From contig NC_133101.1 of NCBI RefSeq assembly GCF_022965805.1, forward strand, positions 23,026,868 through 23,090,867: 64,000 bases of DNA, in the 5' to 3' direction. Shown here piece after piece: positions 1 to 11,650 of this stretch. The translations under genes were made by a program, and so were the position numbers. Within the stretch, counting starts at the first letter, position 1. Each line of letters opens with the position of its first letter. Source of the DNA: Primulina eburnea. Taxonomy: Eukaryota > Streptophyta > Magnoliopsida > Lamiales > Gesneriaceae. The notes under the pieces are model-generated. The model made no database searches. It was not told the origin of the DNA and was given only the letters and a program-made list of their open reading frames with translations.

Positions 1-1331
1 TCCAAGTATATTGCGAAAATGAGAAAACATAGTCTCGGGAAATGGTTTGGTGAAGATATCAGCTGCTTGCTGTTCAGTTGAGACGTATTCCAGTATGATG
101 TTTATCTTCAAGGCATGATCTCTGATGAAGTGATGCCTGACATCTATATGCTTGGTCCTGGAGTTAAGAACTGGATTGTAGGTAATAGCAATACTACTTG
201 TATTATCACAGAATATGGGCGATTCTTTAGCATAAACTTCATATCTCTCAATTGTTGCTGAACCCAGAGCAGTTGAGCACAGTATCTTCCAACAGCAAGG
301 TATTTTGCTTCAGTTGTGGAAGTTGCTATGTATGTTTGCTTCTTGCTGAACCAAGAGATCAGTCTGTCACCTAGAAACTGACATGAACCACTTGTACTTT
401 TACGATAAAGCTTACATCCTGCATAATCTGCATCTGAATATCCAACTAAATTGAAAGATGAGTCCTTAGAATACCATAACCCAACATTTTGTGTGCCCTT
501 AAGATATTTTAAAATACGCTTGGCAGCTGAAAAATGTGATTGCATAGGATTTGCTTGAAATCTGGCACACATACAGACAGCAAATACAATATCAGGACGA
601 CTAGCAGTTAGGTATAATAATGAACCTATTAAACCTCTGTAAAGTGTCTTCTCGACTGATATTCTCCTTTGATCAATGTCCAGTTTTACTGATGAGCTCA
701 TGGGATTACTTGCAGCTGAACACGATTCCATGCCAAATTTCTTCAGCAATTTCTTCGTGTATTTAGTTTGACTGATGAAAGTGCCTGCCTCCAGTTGCTT
801 CACTTGTAGTCCAAGAAAGAATGTCAATTCACCCATCATGCTCATTTCAAATTTCTCCTGCATCAACTTAACAATTTTCTCGCATAATTTGGGGTTAGTT
901 GACCCAAATATGATGTCATCAACATATATTTGAACAAGTAAGATGTGATCATTCTTTGAAAATTTGAACAATGTTTTATCAACTGATCCAACAGAAAAAT
1001 CGTGATCAGTTAGAAATTTTGAAAGAGTTTCATACCAAGCTCTTGGAGCTTGTTTAAGACCATACAAGGCTTTGTTCAAATGGTAGACATGATCAGGGAA
1101 GTGATGATTGACAAAACCTGGAGGTTGTTCAACGTAGACTTCCTCTTGCAATTGGCCATTTAGGAATGCACTTTTTACATCCATCTGGTAGATTTTGAAA
1201 TTTTTGAATGATGCGTAGGCAAGGAATATACTGATAGCTTCAAGTCTTGCAACTGGTGCATATGTTTCATCATAATCAATTCCTTCTTCTTGCCTATATC
1301 CTTGTGCTACCAGTCTCGCATTGTTGCGCAC
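1..1331 (-). pseudogene. Copia reverse transcriptase and RNase H of element A (broken)
   Basis: The main frame (1331-144) has the copia RT signatures [25 protein letters not shown] and the catalytic YVDDIIFGS (near 902-925), then RNase H with YSDADYAG and the TEAKYLA block. Near 241-250 a one-base frameshift moves the end of RNase H into another frame. That frame continues to base 1 with recognisable [12 protein letters not shown] and DIFTKP motifs. The open frame begins with a GTG, not a true start; it is an internal slice of the polyprotein. A stop and frameshift at about 1332-1390 separate it from the upstream piece. The domain would copy genomic RNA to DNA in cytoplasmic virus-like particles; here it is disabled. 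Confidence 0.85.
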
Positions 1332-1390
1332 AACTGAACCACTTCGTTCAGTTTATTCATGTACACCCATTTTTTATCTATAACAGTTTT

Positions 1391-1708
1391 TTAGATTGGT
1401 CTTGGAACTAGGTTCCAGACATTGTCATGGATAAACTGATTCAGCTCTTCTTGCATTGCATTTGTCCAGTTTGGATCAGCAATAGCTTCATCAGTTTTCT
1501 TCGGTTCCAATTGCGATACAAAAGCTGAATAAATAAATAAATTGAGCATTTGATTTCTTGTTCTTACGGGGTCAGATGGATTACCTATCACCAATTCTGG
1601 AGGATGTGATTTCTTCCATCTGAGTTCAGCGTTAGTTACTTCTGTATTAGCAATTTCTTCAGTAGGTGACTGAGTGTTTTCAGTTGGTAACTGAATATCA
1701 TTTCTTTG
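1391..1708 (-). pseudogene. Integrase-RT linker and RT N-terminus of element A
   Basis: A 67-residue frame holds the block EAIADPNWTNAMQEELNQF followed by VWNLVPRP, which is the conserved start of the copia reverse transcriptase domain. It lies between the integrase (ending about 1709) and the RT core (from 1331). A stop ends it on the RT side. The stretch 1595-1708 reads as the usual low-conservation linker and is rich in CAGTT/AACTG words. It has no separate function. Confidence 0.7.
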
Positions 1709-3169
1709 CTATTTCAACTGATTTTCAAGAACTACTTCCTGTTCAACTAATTGATCTACAATTTCAGGTTCTGGTGTTTGAAGGATGTTACGATAGATAT
1801 GATTTTCTTCTTCATAATCATCATCCAAAATGATATTTGTAAATCTATCAACTAGCTCAACTGGATCAGTTGGCTTATCAGTTATTACAGTTTCATCGAA
1901 AACAACATGTATAGACTCTTCAACATTTAGAGTGCTCTTGTTAAAGACTCTATAAGCCTTGCTAACTGAAGAATATCCTAAAAATATCCCCTCTGCAGAT
2001 TTAGCATCAAAGGCTTTTAAATGATTTTTGCCATTGTCAAGAATGAAACATCTGCAGCCAAATATTTTGAAGTAGGAAACCACACTTTTTCGTCCTTGCC
2101 AGATCTTATAAGGTGTTTTCAAATGATTCTTATTAATCATCGATCTGTTCTGAGTATAGCACGCAGTGTTTACTGCCTCTGGCCAAAGCCTTTGAGAAAT
2201 ACCAGAATCAGCAAGCATCGTTCTAGCAGCTTCTTTAAGCGTTCGATTTCTCCTCTCAGCTACACCATTTTGTTGAGTTCTAGCTGCTGAGAGATCATGC
2301 TTAATTCCAGCATTTTCTAAAAAATTCGAAAGAATTTGATTGATGAATTCAGTTCCTCGATCGGATCTGATTCTATCAATTCCAACTGATTTCTCATTTA
2401 GTATTCTTTTGAAAAGCTTGATCAGTTGAGCAGCAGTTTGGTCTTTTGATTTGAGAAAAATAACCCAAGTGAATCTTGAAAAATTATCTACAACCACCAA
2501 GGTTTATTTCATTCCCCCTAAGCTCATGACTGGTATTGGACCAAATATATTCATATGTAACAGCTCTAAGCATCTGGAAAAAGATTTACTGCCCTTGTTC
2601 TTAAAAGAAGATTTAACTTGTTTACCAAACGGACATGCTGAGCAAATTTTATCTTTGGTAATATCCATTTTTGGCAAACCAATGACAAGATCGTGATTAC
2701 TCAGATATGCAATTGATTTGAAGTTCAGGTGGTTTAATCTCTTATGCCACAACCAATTTTTAGAAGATTTAGAAGCTATAAAACACACTGGTGCATAAGG
2801 TTGATCATTCCAACTGACTTTGTGAGTGTTTCCACACCGTTTGCCAATTAGTATGACCTCATCAGTTGCATCTTTGACTGAACAAGAATATTTGTCAAAC
2901 TGGACTGAGAATCCATTATCGAATAACTGACTAATGCTAATCAGAATATACTTGAGATTCTCAACTAATAAAACATCATTAATGATAAAGTTACCATGGA
3001 TAAGCTTACCCTTACCCACAGTTTTACCTTTGGAATTATCTCCAAAACTGATGTTTGGACCAATAAACTTGATCAGTTGAGATAGCAAGTTTGCATCTCC
3101 TGTCATATGTCGTGAGCATCCACTATCCAAGTACCAGATAGATTCCTTGCTTGTACCTGTTACCTGCAA
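1709..3169 (-). pseudogene. Copia protease, GAG-pre-integrase and integrase of element A
   Basis: Read from 3169 downwards, the aspartic protease signature WYLDSGCSRHMTGD comes first. Next is the GAG-pre-integrase zinc region (LWHKRLNHLN, then CSACPFGKQ). The integrase core follows, with VVDNFSRFTW, RSDRGTEF and QQNGVAERRNRT, so the later Asp and Glu of the D,D-E triad are visible. An in-frame TAA (2504-2506) interrupts the integrase just before VVVDNFSRF; both sides are in the same frame. C-terminal to the core is an acidic linker with VFDETVI. The intact protein would process the polyprotein and insert cDNA. The stop and the frameshifts in neighbouring parts make it inactive. Confidence 0.85.
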
Positions 3170-3445
3170 TCACACACAAAATATAACATTGGTACCATTT
3201 TCTATTTGGGTCCAAAATTGATTAGTCCTTTACGAATCCAGACTTGGATCAGTCTAACTGACTGTCCAGTTGCCGTATTCCAGATGGTCTTTCTCGATCT
3301 GTGTGTGCTCGGTGTGTAGTGTGTAGGTGAGACAACATGTGATTTGGCTCTGTTCAACTGATTGTTCGACCAATATCTTTTCTAAACCAGCTTGTTGTTA
3401 TAGTAATTGTAGTAGCCATTTGAATGATTCCTGTTGAATCTTTTT

Positions 3446-5168
3446 TTACTGTTGATTGCGTGAGTCAGTTGAAACTTTTGGCCTATACCCAATACCATAT
3501 ATTTTAGTCTTGTTCATTCTTTCAGTAGGCTGTTCAACCCGTTTACTTGAGTCAATTTTTTCTTGTACCGCAACTGATTTGACAAAGTGAATGTATTTCC
3601 CTTTATCCATATTCAGTTTTGGTTGAGTATCATTAGAAGACATTTTATCTTGGTTACTGAACCCTAAACCAGTTTTATCAGTAATTGATTTATGTGAGTT
3701 CTGTATATCAGTTAATGCAACAGATGATTTGTTCCAAGCCTGAATAAGCTCAGTTTGCTTTGAATTTTCAAGCATCAACTTTTGAATCATTGATTGATTC
3801 CTGCTTCTTTTCAGCGTTGAGCTCGGCAATTTCCCCTTTAAGACTCAACACATCAATTGATACATCAGTTGTATTTTTATTGTCTATATGATCATTTTTG
3901 CTTTGTTCTAGCCTTTTCAAATGATAAGGAAAGCTTATGATACTCACTAACCATGTCATGCAGAGTTGGAATTAGTTCTTCCCTGGTGAAATCAGTTGAG
4001 CTAAATTCAAATAACTGTTGACTGCTTGACTCAAGTTCTGTATCACCAGCCATCAGACATTTCACTTCCTCTTCACTATCACTGGAACTGCACGAGGTCT
4101 CTGGCTGTGACTCTTCGCTGTCAGTTTCAGCCCATTTTGATTTGCTCTCTTCAGCTAAGAGCACCTCATGCTTCTTACGGAAGGATTTCTTATCTTCTTT
4201 GGGTCTCCTCTTGTGCTCATAAGACTTCTTCTTTTTTTCAGTTGAGCCTTGACTGTCCTTCTTGGGTTTGGTACCGTCAGCAATGAAGTGACCAGGTTTG
4301 CCAAAGTTGTAGCAAGCGTTTGATTCCTCCTTGGAATTGCCTCTCTGATAGTGATTCTGGAAATTTCCCTGATTTTTCCTCATAAGTCTTTCGAATTTTT
4401 TGATAAAAAATGACATGGCATCATTTCTTAGTTGATCAGCAACTTTCTTTACTGAACTAGTTGGTTTTGTTCTAACAGAAGCTAAGGCAGTTGTGGCTGC
4501 TGGAGTAGAGGGTTCTCTTTCTCGAGTTTTCAACTTGAACTCATATGCCTTTAGATCAGCAGATAGATCATGAAGCTCAACTTTGTTCAGATCCTTGGAT
4601 TCTCTCATTGCCATAGTCTTTACGTCCCACTCCTTCGGAAGGCCTCTGATTACCTTTAAGGCAACTTCTTTGTTTGTATACACTTTTCCAAGTGCGTTTA
4701 ATTCATTGATGATGCAGCTGGTTCTTTCATCATATTCATGCATCGTTTCATTAGCTTTCATTTTGATATTGTCAAACATCTGAACCGCAACAAAAGGTTT
4801 ATTCTCTTTGGTCTGTTCATTCCCTTCGCAAAGCTGGATCAGCTTCTCCCAAATCTCTTTGGCTGTCTTGCACATTTTGATTTTACTTTTACTTTTTCCA
4901 GTGTTTTGTACAATATGTCTTTTGCTACATTGTCCAGGTTTGCTTTATGTTTGTCCTCAGCAATCCACTCATCTCTGGGCTTTTCAATTCTGTGAGGTGC
5001 CCCATCTGTGATTGCGACTGCTGTATTGGCTTTCAGAAGCTTCATTGGCCCGTCAGTGATGATGTACCACATATCATCGTCTTGTGCAGCCAAGTGAGCC
5101 TGCATCCTTATTTTCCAATCATCAAAGTCCTCTCTGGAGAACATAGGGATCTTGTTGAAGGAAGACAT
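3446..5168 (-). pseudogene. Copia gag of element A with degenerate zinc knuckle
   Basis: The true start is the ATG at 5168-5166 (MSSFNKIPMFSREDFDDWKIRM), not the upstream TTG that also opens the frame. The N-terminal 100 residues are typical UBN2-type gag, with RMQAHLAAQDDDMW. A frameshift near 4860 moves the frame to 4875-3892, which begins MCKTAKEIWEKLIQLCEG. The CCHC knuckle (about 4318-4270) reads CYNFGKPGHFIADGT, so two of its three cysteines are lost. Lys-rich and Ser/acidic tracts follow, then two short overlapping frames (3959-3768, 3829-3446) with Asn/Lys-rich C-terminal sequence. Gag would build the particle and bind RNA; the lost cysteines argue against function. Confidence 0.8.
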
Positions 5169-5210
5169 GATCAATAATTTGAGTAAAGATATTCTTAGAC
5201 AAGATACAAC

Positions 5211-5223
5211 TGCTCTGATACCA
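5211..5223 (-). other. Primer binding site of element A
   Basis: On the minus strand this reads TGGTATCAGAGCA, two bases inside the LTR end at 5226. It matches the initiator-methionine tRNA 3' end used as primer by most plant copia elements. It fixes the LTR/internal boundary. Confidence 0.85.
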
Positions 5224-5225
5224 CT

Positions 5226-6254
5226 TGAAAGGATCGGTTACAAAGGTGATAAGTGTTTAGAAAGGGGGGGTTGAATAAACACTCACTGATTTTGTATTCT
5301 TTTCGAATAAGGGGTACAGTTTTGTTACAAACTGACATTCGGTATCTCGTCAGTCGATAACAATCAGTTCAACTGAAATACAGTTGCGGAAGTGAACTGA
5401 TTGAAAGATAGAATAACTAAAAGTAACTGAATATGAAAAACACGCGATATGTTTCTGGATGTTCGGAGAATAGTATAACTCCTATGTCACCCCTTCTATC
5501 ACAAGGATAGGATTTTCACTAAAAGAATTTGATCAAATACACACGTTGTACTGACCCACTTCAGTTTGGACTTAACACTGCCAAACTGAAACTCTTAGTT
5601 AACAAAACTTTTACGGTATAACATAACTGAATGAATCTTGACAAAGATCTCAAAGTGCTAATAAGCTCGTAAGGTAGCCTTGATTGCTACTGATAAATCT
5701 GATAAGAGTGAGCTTTAATATCTGAATGCGAGTTGTGATTTTAGTAGAATAACATCAAACTTTAACAGAATAGTAGTTCGCATGATTATCTTCTCATCTG
5801 ACCTCTTCATCTATTTATAGGCTTCCCTCTCAACGGTAATATTAAATATCATTTGAATATTTATATCTGTTGATTGCCACGTTGATATCTTTTGACATTT
5901 GTAGACTGCAATCTCTGAAATGCGGCGTTTCACTACTAGTTGCAGTATGTTGTACTATTTGTGGTTGTCGTTGTAAACTGATGACATGTACAGGTGAGGG
6001 ATCAGATGAAAGGTACATTGATGGAAAACTCATAACTGATTTGTTTCAACTGATCAGTTCCCAACTGATCAGTCAGTTATAATGCTGCTTCAGCTGATGA
6101 CGTGTATAATTTATAGTTGGTACGCATTAATCTTCAGCTAGTGGCAATAGATCAGTTAGCTCGTTGTTCGTTGCTTCGTTTCCTTTGATCAATTATACAA
6201 ATATGTTTCGAAGCTTAGTTTAGTTTGTCAAATCACTGAATTTAGTTTCCAACA
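5226..6254 (-). repeat. 5' LTR of element A (1029 bp)
   Basis: On the minus strand it starts TGTTGGAAAC at 6254 and ends TTTCA at 5226, giving the TG...CA ends of an LTR. It aligns along its length with 11651-12654. Shared landmarks include the start, the TATAAATAG box and the C-run near the end (CCCCCC...CTAAACAC). By eye it holds about 16 TCAGTT/AACTGA hexamers, including the 12-bp palindrome AACTGATCAGTT at 6048-6059. Confidence 0.9.
5811..5819 (-). promoter_or_regulatory. TATA box in LTR of element A
   Basis: TATAAATAG on the minus strand, about 440 bp into the LTR. The same sequence is at the equivalent place in the LTR of B (12046-12054), which supports it as the RNA polymerase II core promoter of the family. 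Confidence 0.6.
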
Positions 6255-7501
6255 ATGTCTATCATTTGAACAAAGCTTTATATGGTCTTAAACAAGCCTC
6301 AAGAGCTTGGTATGAGACATTTTCAAAATTCTTAACTGATCATGATTTTACTGTTGGATCAATTGACAAGACATTGTTCGAATTTTCTAAGAATGATCAT
6401 ATTTTACTTGTGCAAATTTATGTTGATGATATTATATTTGGGTCAACTAACCCCAAATTATGGGAGAAGTTTGCCAAGTTAATGCAGGAAAAATTTGAGA
6501 TGAACATGATGGGTGAACTGACATTTTTCCTCGGTCTGCAAGTGAAACAACTGGAAATTGGTATCTTTATCAGTTACACCAAATACACGAAGGAATTTCT
6601 CAAGAAATTTGGCATGAAAATATGTTCAGCTGCAAGCACTCACATGAGTTCACCAGTTAAACTGGACAATGATCAAGTGGGAATATCAGTTACTGGAAAT
6701 TGGTATATTTATCAGTCACACCAAATACACGAAGGAATTGCTCAAGAAATTTGGCATGAAAATATGTTCAGCTACAAGCACTCACATGAGTTCATCAGTT
6801 AAACTGGACAATAATCAAGGGGGAATATCAGTTGAGACGTCACTCTACAGAGGTTTAATAGGTTGATTATTGTACCTAACTGCTAGTCATCCTGATATTG
6901 TGTTTGATGTTTGCATGTGTGCTAGATTTTAAGCAAATCCTAAGCAATCTGGTTTTACTGTTGCCAAAAGAATTTTAAAATAAAAGGCACTCAAAATGTG
7001 GGATTATGGTACGCTAAAGACTCTTGTTTCAATTTAGTTGGAAATCAAGATGCTGATTATGCAGGATGTAAGCTTGATTGTAAAAGCACCAGTGGATCAT
7101 GTCAGTTTCTAGGAGACAGACTGATCTTTTGGTATAGCAAAAAGCAAACATCCATAGCTACTTCAACAAACGAAGCAGAATACCTTGCTTCTGGAAGCTG
7201 TTGTGCCCAACTGCTCTGGATTCAGCAAAAACTGAAAGATTATGGAGTTGATGCTAAAGAATCTCCCATATTTTTTGACAATACGAGCACAATTGCAATA
7301 ACTTACAATCCAGTCCTTCACTCAAGGACCAAGAACATTGATGTCAGACATCACTTCATCAGAGATCATGCTCTGAAGAAATCTATCAGACTGGAATATG
7401 TGTCAACTGAACAGCAAGTTGTTGACATCTTCACAAAGCCATTGGCAGAGACTAAGTTTTCTCACTTTCGCAATATACTTGGTTTAATTGATTTATCTTA
7501 A
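6255..7501 (+). pseudogene. Copia RT and RNase H of element B (broken)
   Basis: The sequence begins mid-domain at [20 protein letters not shown]. The catalytic YVDDIIFGS follows at about 6419-6446. A 142-bp tandem duplication (6550-6833) shifts the frame. In-frame stops follow around 6866 and near 6930 and 6980. RNase H resumes in 6998-7501 with [25 protein letters not shown] and the C-terminal DIFTKPLAE. The stop at 7499-7501 is the natural end of pol, since an AT-rich spacer follows. The product would be inactive. Confidence 0.85.
6550..6833 (+). repeat. 142-bp tandem duplication within RT
   Basis: Copy 1 is 6550-6691 and copy 2 is 6692-6833. Both begin ACTGGAAATTGGTAT and end GGGAATATCAGTT. 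They differ at several positions, so the duplication is not brand new. Because 142 is not a multiple of 3, it shifts the reading frame. Confidence 0.9.
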
Positions 7502-8842
7502 TCAATTTTATTGTTGCTTTGTCAGTTTCTGTTCATTCAGTTTGTCACTTATTATTTAAAGGTTTATCAACTGATGTCAGTTAGTCATTCATCAGTTCAC
7601 ATGTTCAATTCTTTAACTATGTGTCAACTGACGTTAGTTGGTCATATATCAGTTATGATATTCAGTTCGTTCATTATCTATCAACTGATGTCAGTTATTG
7701 TATTCAGTTAGTTAATTATTTATCAACTGATGAAAGTAAAGTTTTTGCAGAAAGTAAAGAGACAACAATGATGCAAAATAGAATTTCATTAAGCATAAAA
7801 TCTAAACCATACAACATTGTTCAGTTCTCTTCCTACAGCTTCTTGCCAATCATTTAACCAATTTACAAGTTCTTGGCTATGCAGTTCTCTGACAAATTCA
7901 AAATTAGAGACATTCTCAAGCTGGTGTCATTCTTTCCACAACATCACATGCCACAGAACTTCATTACTGACAAGCTGTTAAACGTGGCGGACGTTAAAAC
8001 GCTTGAAATACTTTCTTGCTACAGCTCTTTGTTGAGTAGTGGGAACTGAGCCGTGTCTCTGTATAGACTGAAGTTCTTGGACTTTACTCCAAGAAGACAT
8101 CACCTTCAATCAGACGAGTTCTTCGATGTCTTTTTTCATGTCTTCCAGTTCTTGAGTTCTTTGAGTCAATATGTGATGATTGCTGCTGCAAGCATCTGAA
8201 ATGATCGAACCAGACTCACTAGACAAACCAGACTCACTAGACATATTTAACTGTTGTTATCTAACATTGTTTTCATTTTACTTATAGACATGTCTCATTT
8301 AATATTGAAGAAGAAGAAGAGACTCAAGTCAACTGAACCGTCTTTTGACTATCACATACTAAGTTTTTCTTACCTTTTCACTAAATTATATGCATTTATT
8401 AGGGGAGAATGTCAATTTGAAAAGTTAACTGAAAGACAAAAAGTCAGTTGGTCTTCAACTGAACTGACTGAGTTCTCAACTGGTCATTCAGCTGCTGATC
8501 TAACTTATCTTTTAAAATATGTTAACTGATAATTCGATTAATATTCTATATTAAATGATGTGACTATTTATTGAAGCATTAATTGTTGTCTTTCATTGAA
8601 TTGCATTTTGGAACGTGGACCCATACAATCCATTAATACTTAACAAACGTTTTTGCAATACGTACACACGTTTTCAATTCAAATTTTTCTGAACTGACAC
8701 GTGTCCAATAATTTGAACAGTCATCTACATTAGTACTATACTCGCTCCAATTCAGTTTTTTTTCTTCTTACGCGCACATTCAAGCCCTCAGAGCAAAATT
8801 CTACTCTAAGCATACTCTTCTTTGCAGATTTTCCTCAATCAA
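7502..8842 (+). other. Spacer between pol and third ORF of element B
   Basis: No convincing gene is seen. The first 250 bp repeat loosely the phrase CAACTGA..TCAGTT at about 50-60 bp intervals. A purine tract AGGGGAGAA at 8401-8409 resembles the duplicate polypurine tracts of Sireviruses. Short frames here lack domain signatures. Confidence 0.5.
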
Positions 8843-11447
8843 ATGGCAAACCAGATCCCAGCTCACGTCGTGAATGCCATGGCAATTGACTTCGACTCAG
8901 TCTTGACTATAAAGGATGAAGGAGTCAAGAATGTCTTTCTGAAACTGGAACAAGACGGTTTGAAGCAATTTCTGGAATTATCTTCCCAAGAAATTTACGT
9001 CAAAGACGTTCAAGTACTCTACGCCAGCGGCTATGTCACTCAAGAAGAGAGTATAGCCTCTGCTGTAAATGGTCAGTTGCTGATTATCGATGAAGAGTTC
9101 TTCTCCAATATTTTCCAACTGCCTACTGATGGGCTAGCTAACCTTTCTGAAGTGAAGGCATCCGATATTGAGGAGATGCAAACTACCCTCTCTGCTGCTG
9201 GTCAGAAGATCAAAGTTTCTGATCTTAAGAAAGAATTGAAGCCAGAGGTACAACTGCTGGCTGATATTGTAGCCAAGGGGCTCTTGATAAAGGCAAGATC
9301 ATTTGCTGCCCTCACTCTTGAAAAGTTTCAAGCTATGACTGCAATCATGGCTGAAAAGAAGATGAACTGGAGAAACATAATCTTCAACATTCTGAGGAAT
9401 ATGTTTCAGTAGTCCAAGCAGTCAAAGGGCTTTGCGGTGCAGCTCAGCCATGTGCTGAAGGTTAAAGTAATGGTGACTGATGATTCGGAAAAGTCATCAA
9501 AGATGAAGATTTTCAATGCCAAGACTGTCCAGCCACCTAAGCAGAAACTGGACATGTCACCTGAGCAGTTCATCCAAGTGAATAAGTAAATTGGGATGGA
9601 AGGAGCTCCCAAATCAGTCAAGAAATCACGAAAGGAAACTAAAAAGAAGACAATCAAGAGCAAACTGATTGCAGTGAAACTGATTCAGAGAGGACTCCTT
9701 CTCCCAAAGTTGTGAAGAAACCACGAACTTTGAAGACCAAGCATGATGTTGTAGTTGAGAACATCCCAACTCATCGACTGATGCAGTCAGGAGCTGAACA
9801 GCCTATCAAGGCTATCCCACTGAAGGCTATTCCAACTGAACCCTCAACTGAGAATCAGTTGCCACTATCTACCATCTTTCCAAAGAAGAAGGTCACTGAA
9901 TCTGATGACAAAAAGAAGCTTACTGGAGTTAAGGCTCCACTGATCACTATTTCTGGATACACTTCCCTACCTCCTGCCAGACCTAAGGGAATAGTGATCG
10001 GAGATAATATTGATGCAACTACAACAGGGTTGAGCATCCCTCATGTCCTAACTGATTCCGAGGGCAAAGGGAAGATACAAGAAGAACCCATGCCAACTAA
10101 TGCGATTAAAACGCACATTGATCTCATATGGCAAGAGATCAATGAATTTGCAGCAAACAAACTCAAAACCTACATTGAGTGGGTGAAGTTCATAACTGAA
10201 TTCTTTGCTAAACAGCTTCAGTCAAAGTCTAAACTGAAGAAGTTTATTGAACAAGAGACTGCTGTTCTGAGAGTAATCAAAGCTTCTGCAATTGTTCAGG
10301 CTCTAGAACGCAAGAGTTATTTGTTCGATCAGCTAAGAGCCAAGAAGCTTCAAAAGATAGTTGCTGAGTTGCGACAGAGTTTTGATCCTTCAAGTCCAAC
10401 TGCATTCAATGATACAGCAGTGCACAATTTTTTAAACTGGACTCGGATCTTCTCTGTTTACAGATGCAAATCAAAAACTGAGAAATGGATCAAGAACTGA
10501 TCATTCCAGCGGATTCACAAGACTTATCAACTGATGAAGAGCCAGCTGAACAATCAGTTCAAGTGAATTATCACTAGCAAATCTCGATGAGGTCATCAAA
10601 TCAGTAACCTCAGATATTCAGCTGGACAATTCAAGATCATTCGAAGATGTGGTCCTGACTGAAGAACCAGATGTTCAACTGTCAATTTTGAAGAACGGGC
10701 AGAGGAGCCTATTTTGAACAAACTGAAAAGTCAGTTCAGTCAAAAGTTGTGACTGAACAGGCAGTTTTGGAACAAACTATACAGGCAGTTTCTCAACCAA
10801 CTGAAGAACCAGTTGCTGAACCAACTGAAGAACCTTCCTCTTCTTTTGCTCTTCCAACTGTCTCGTCTCCTCCCCAAGAACCTACAATTGAAGATATTTC
10901 AGAAATAGTAGCGCATGAAAAAGAACCAACTGATGGTGTGATGATTGTATTTACTCAACAAGAAAGGGAACAGATTCCAGAAACTTCCGGAGCCGCCTCC
11001 TGGAATTTCAGACACCGATACCCTATTTGAAGAACTTCAAACCGTTCAGTCGAACCTTGCCAATATGATGAGTGCTATTTCTGCTATAAAGTCTACTCAG
11101 CTTGCACACACTTTGAAGCTCAATTCGAACAATGAGTTTACAACGGACATACTGAATCAACTCAATAATAGTATGGCTTCTCTATATTTCCAGATGGAAT
11201 AAATAAAGAAAGATAGGCTGTCGAATGAATCTCACTTCCAAACTCAAGTTTTAGTCGACAGGAGATTTGAATTTCTTGAAGAAAAAGTCACTAAAAGAGT
11301 TGATTTGCTGCAGAACATTATGATGAATGTGTATCAGACATTGCAGCAGATGTTCGAATATTAACAAAGAAAGTGGACGTGTTTGACAAGAAGGGGGAAA
11401 TTATTAAAGAGACAGAAGAAGACAAAGGAAAGAAGAAGAATGTATGA
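8843..11447 (+). pseudogene. Third (env-like) ORF of Sirevirus element B, decayed
   Basis: The first piece (ATG at 8843, 189 codons to the TAG at 9410-9412) contains IDFDSVLTIKDEGVKNVF, then GLKQFLELSS, then FQLPTDGLANL. The last phrase resembles, from memory, a domain common in Lamiales 'hypothetical proteins'. After the stop, basic Ser/Lys-rich sequence continues in shifted frames. The frame at 9712-10500 has KPRTLKTKHD and helix-forming sequence around residues 140-230. Later frames (10749-11030, 10945-11202) repeat EEPVAEPTEEP and then give a coiled-coil-like stretch that ends KGKKKNV at 11447. Sirevirus ORF3 products are called env-like by position; I see no convincing signal peptide or transmembrane anchor. 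Function is unknown. Confidence 0.6.
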
Positions 11448-11636
11448 AGATCAACTGACTTCAATTAATAGTTGAAGATTATTTATTCTTTGTATGAATC
11501 TGTACATATGATTAGATCCTTACTTCATTCTTTGTACGAACCTGTACATTAGAATAGTTATTTTATCTACAATGAAATCGAAGATTATTTTAAGTTCAGT
11601 TGATCAGTTCATACTTTACAAGTTTTGTCAAACACC

Positions 11637-11648
11637 AAAAAAGGGAAA
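11637..11648 (+). other. Polypurine tract of element B
   Basis: AAAAAAGGGAAA immediately before the 3' LTR (which starts TGTTGG at 11651) is the expected plus-strand primer. A second tract, AAGGGGGAAA, lies about 250 bp upstream at 11391-11400. Confidence 0.75.
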
Positions 11649-11650
11649 AT

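Larger units (their letters stand above)
1..6254 (-). mobile_element. Element A: Sirevirus-like Ty1/copia retrotransposon, partial
   Basis: Read on the minus strand the order is LTR (6254-5226), primer binding site, gag, protease, integrase, reverse transcriptase and RNase H, which is the Ty1/copia order. The window begins near the end of RNase H, so the rest of the element and its 3' LTR lie to the left. The LTR begins TGTTGGAAAC and is homologous to the 3' LTR of element B at 11651. Beyond 6254 the sequence passes straight into plus-strand reverse transcriptase of B, so A is inserted in B in opposite orientation. The target duplication cannot be checked because the other end is outside the window. 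The coding part has several frameshifts and stops, so the copy is non-autonomous. Confidence 0.85.
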
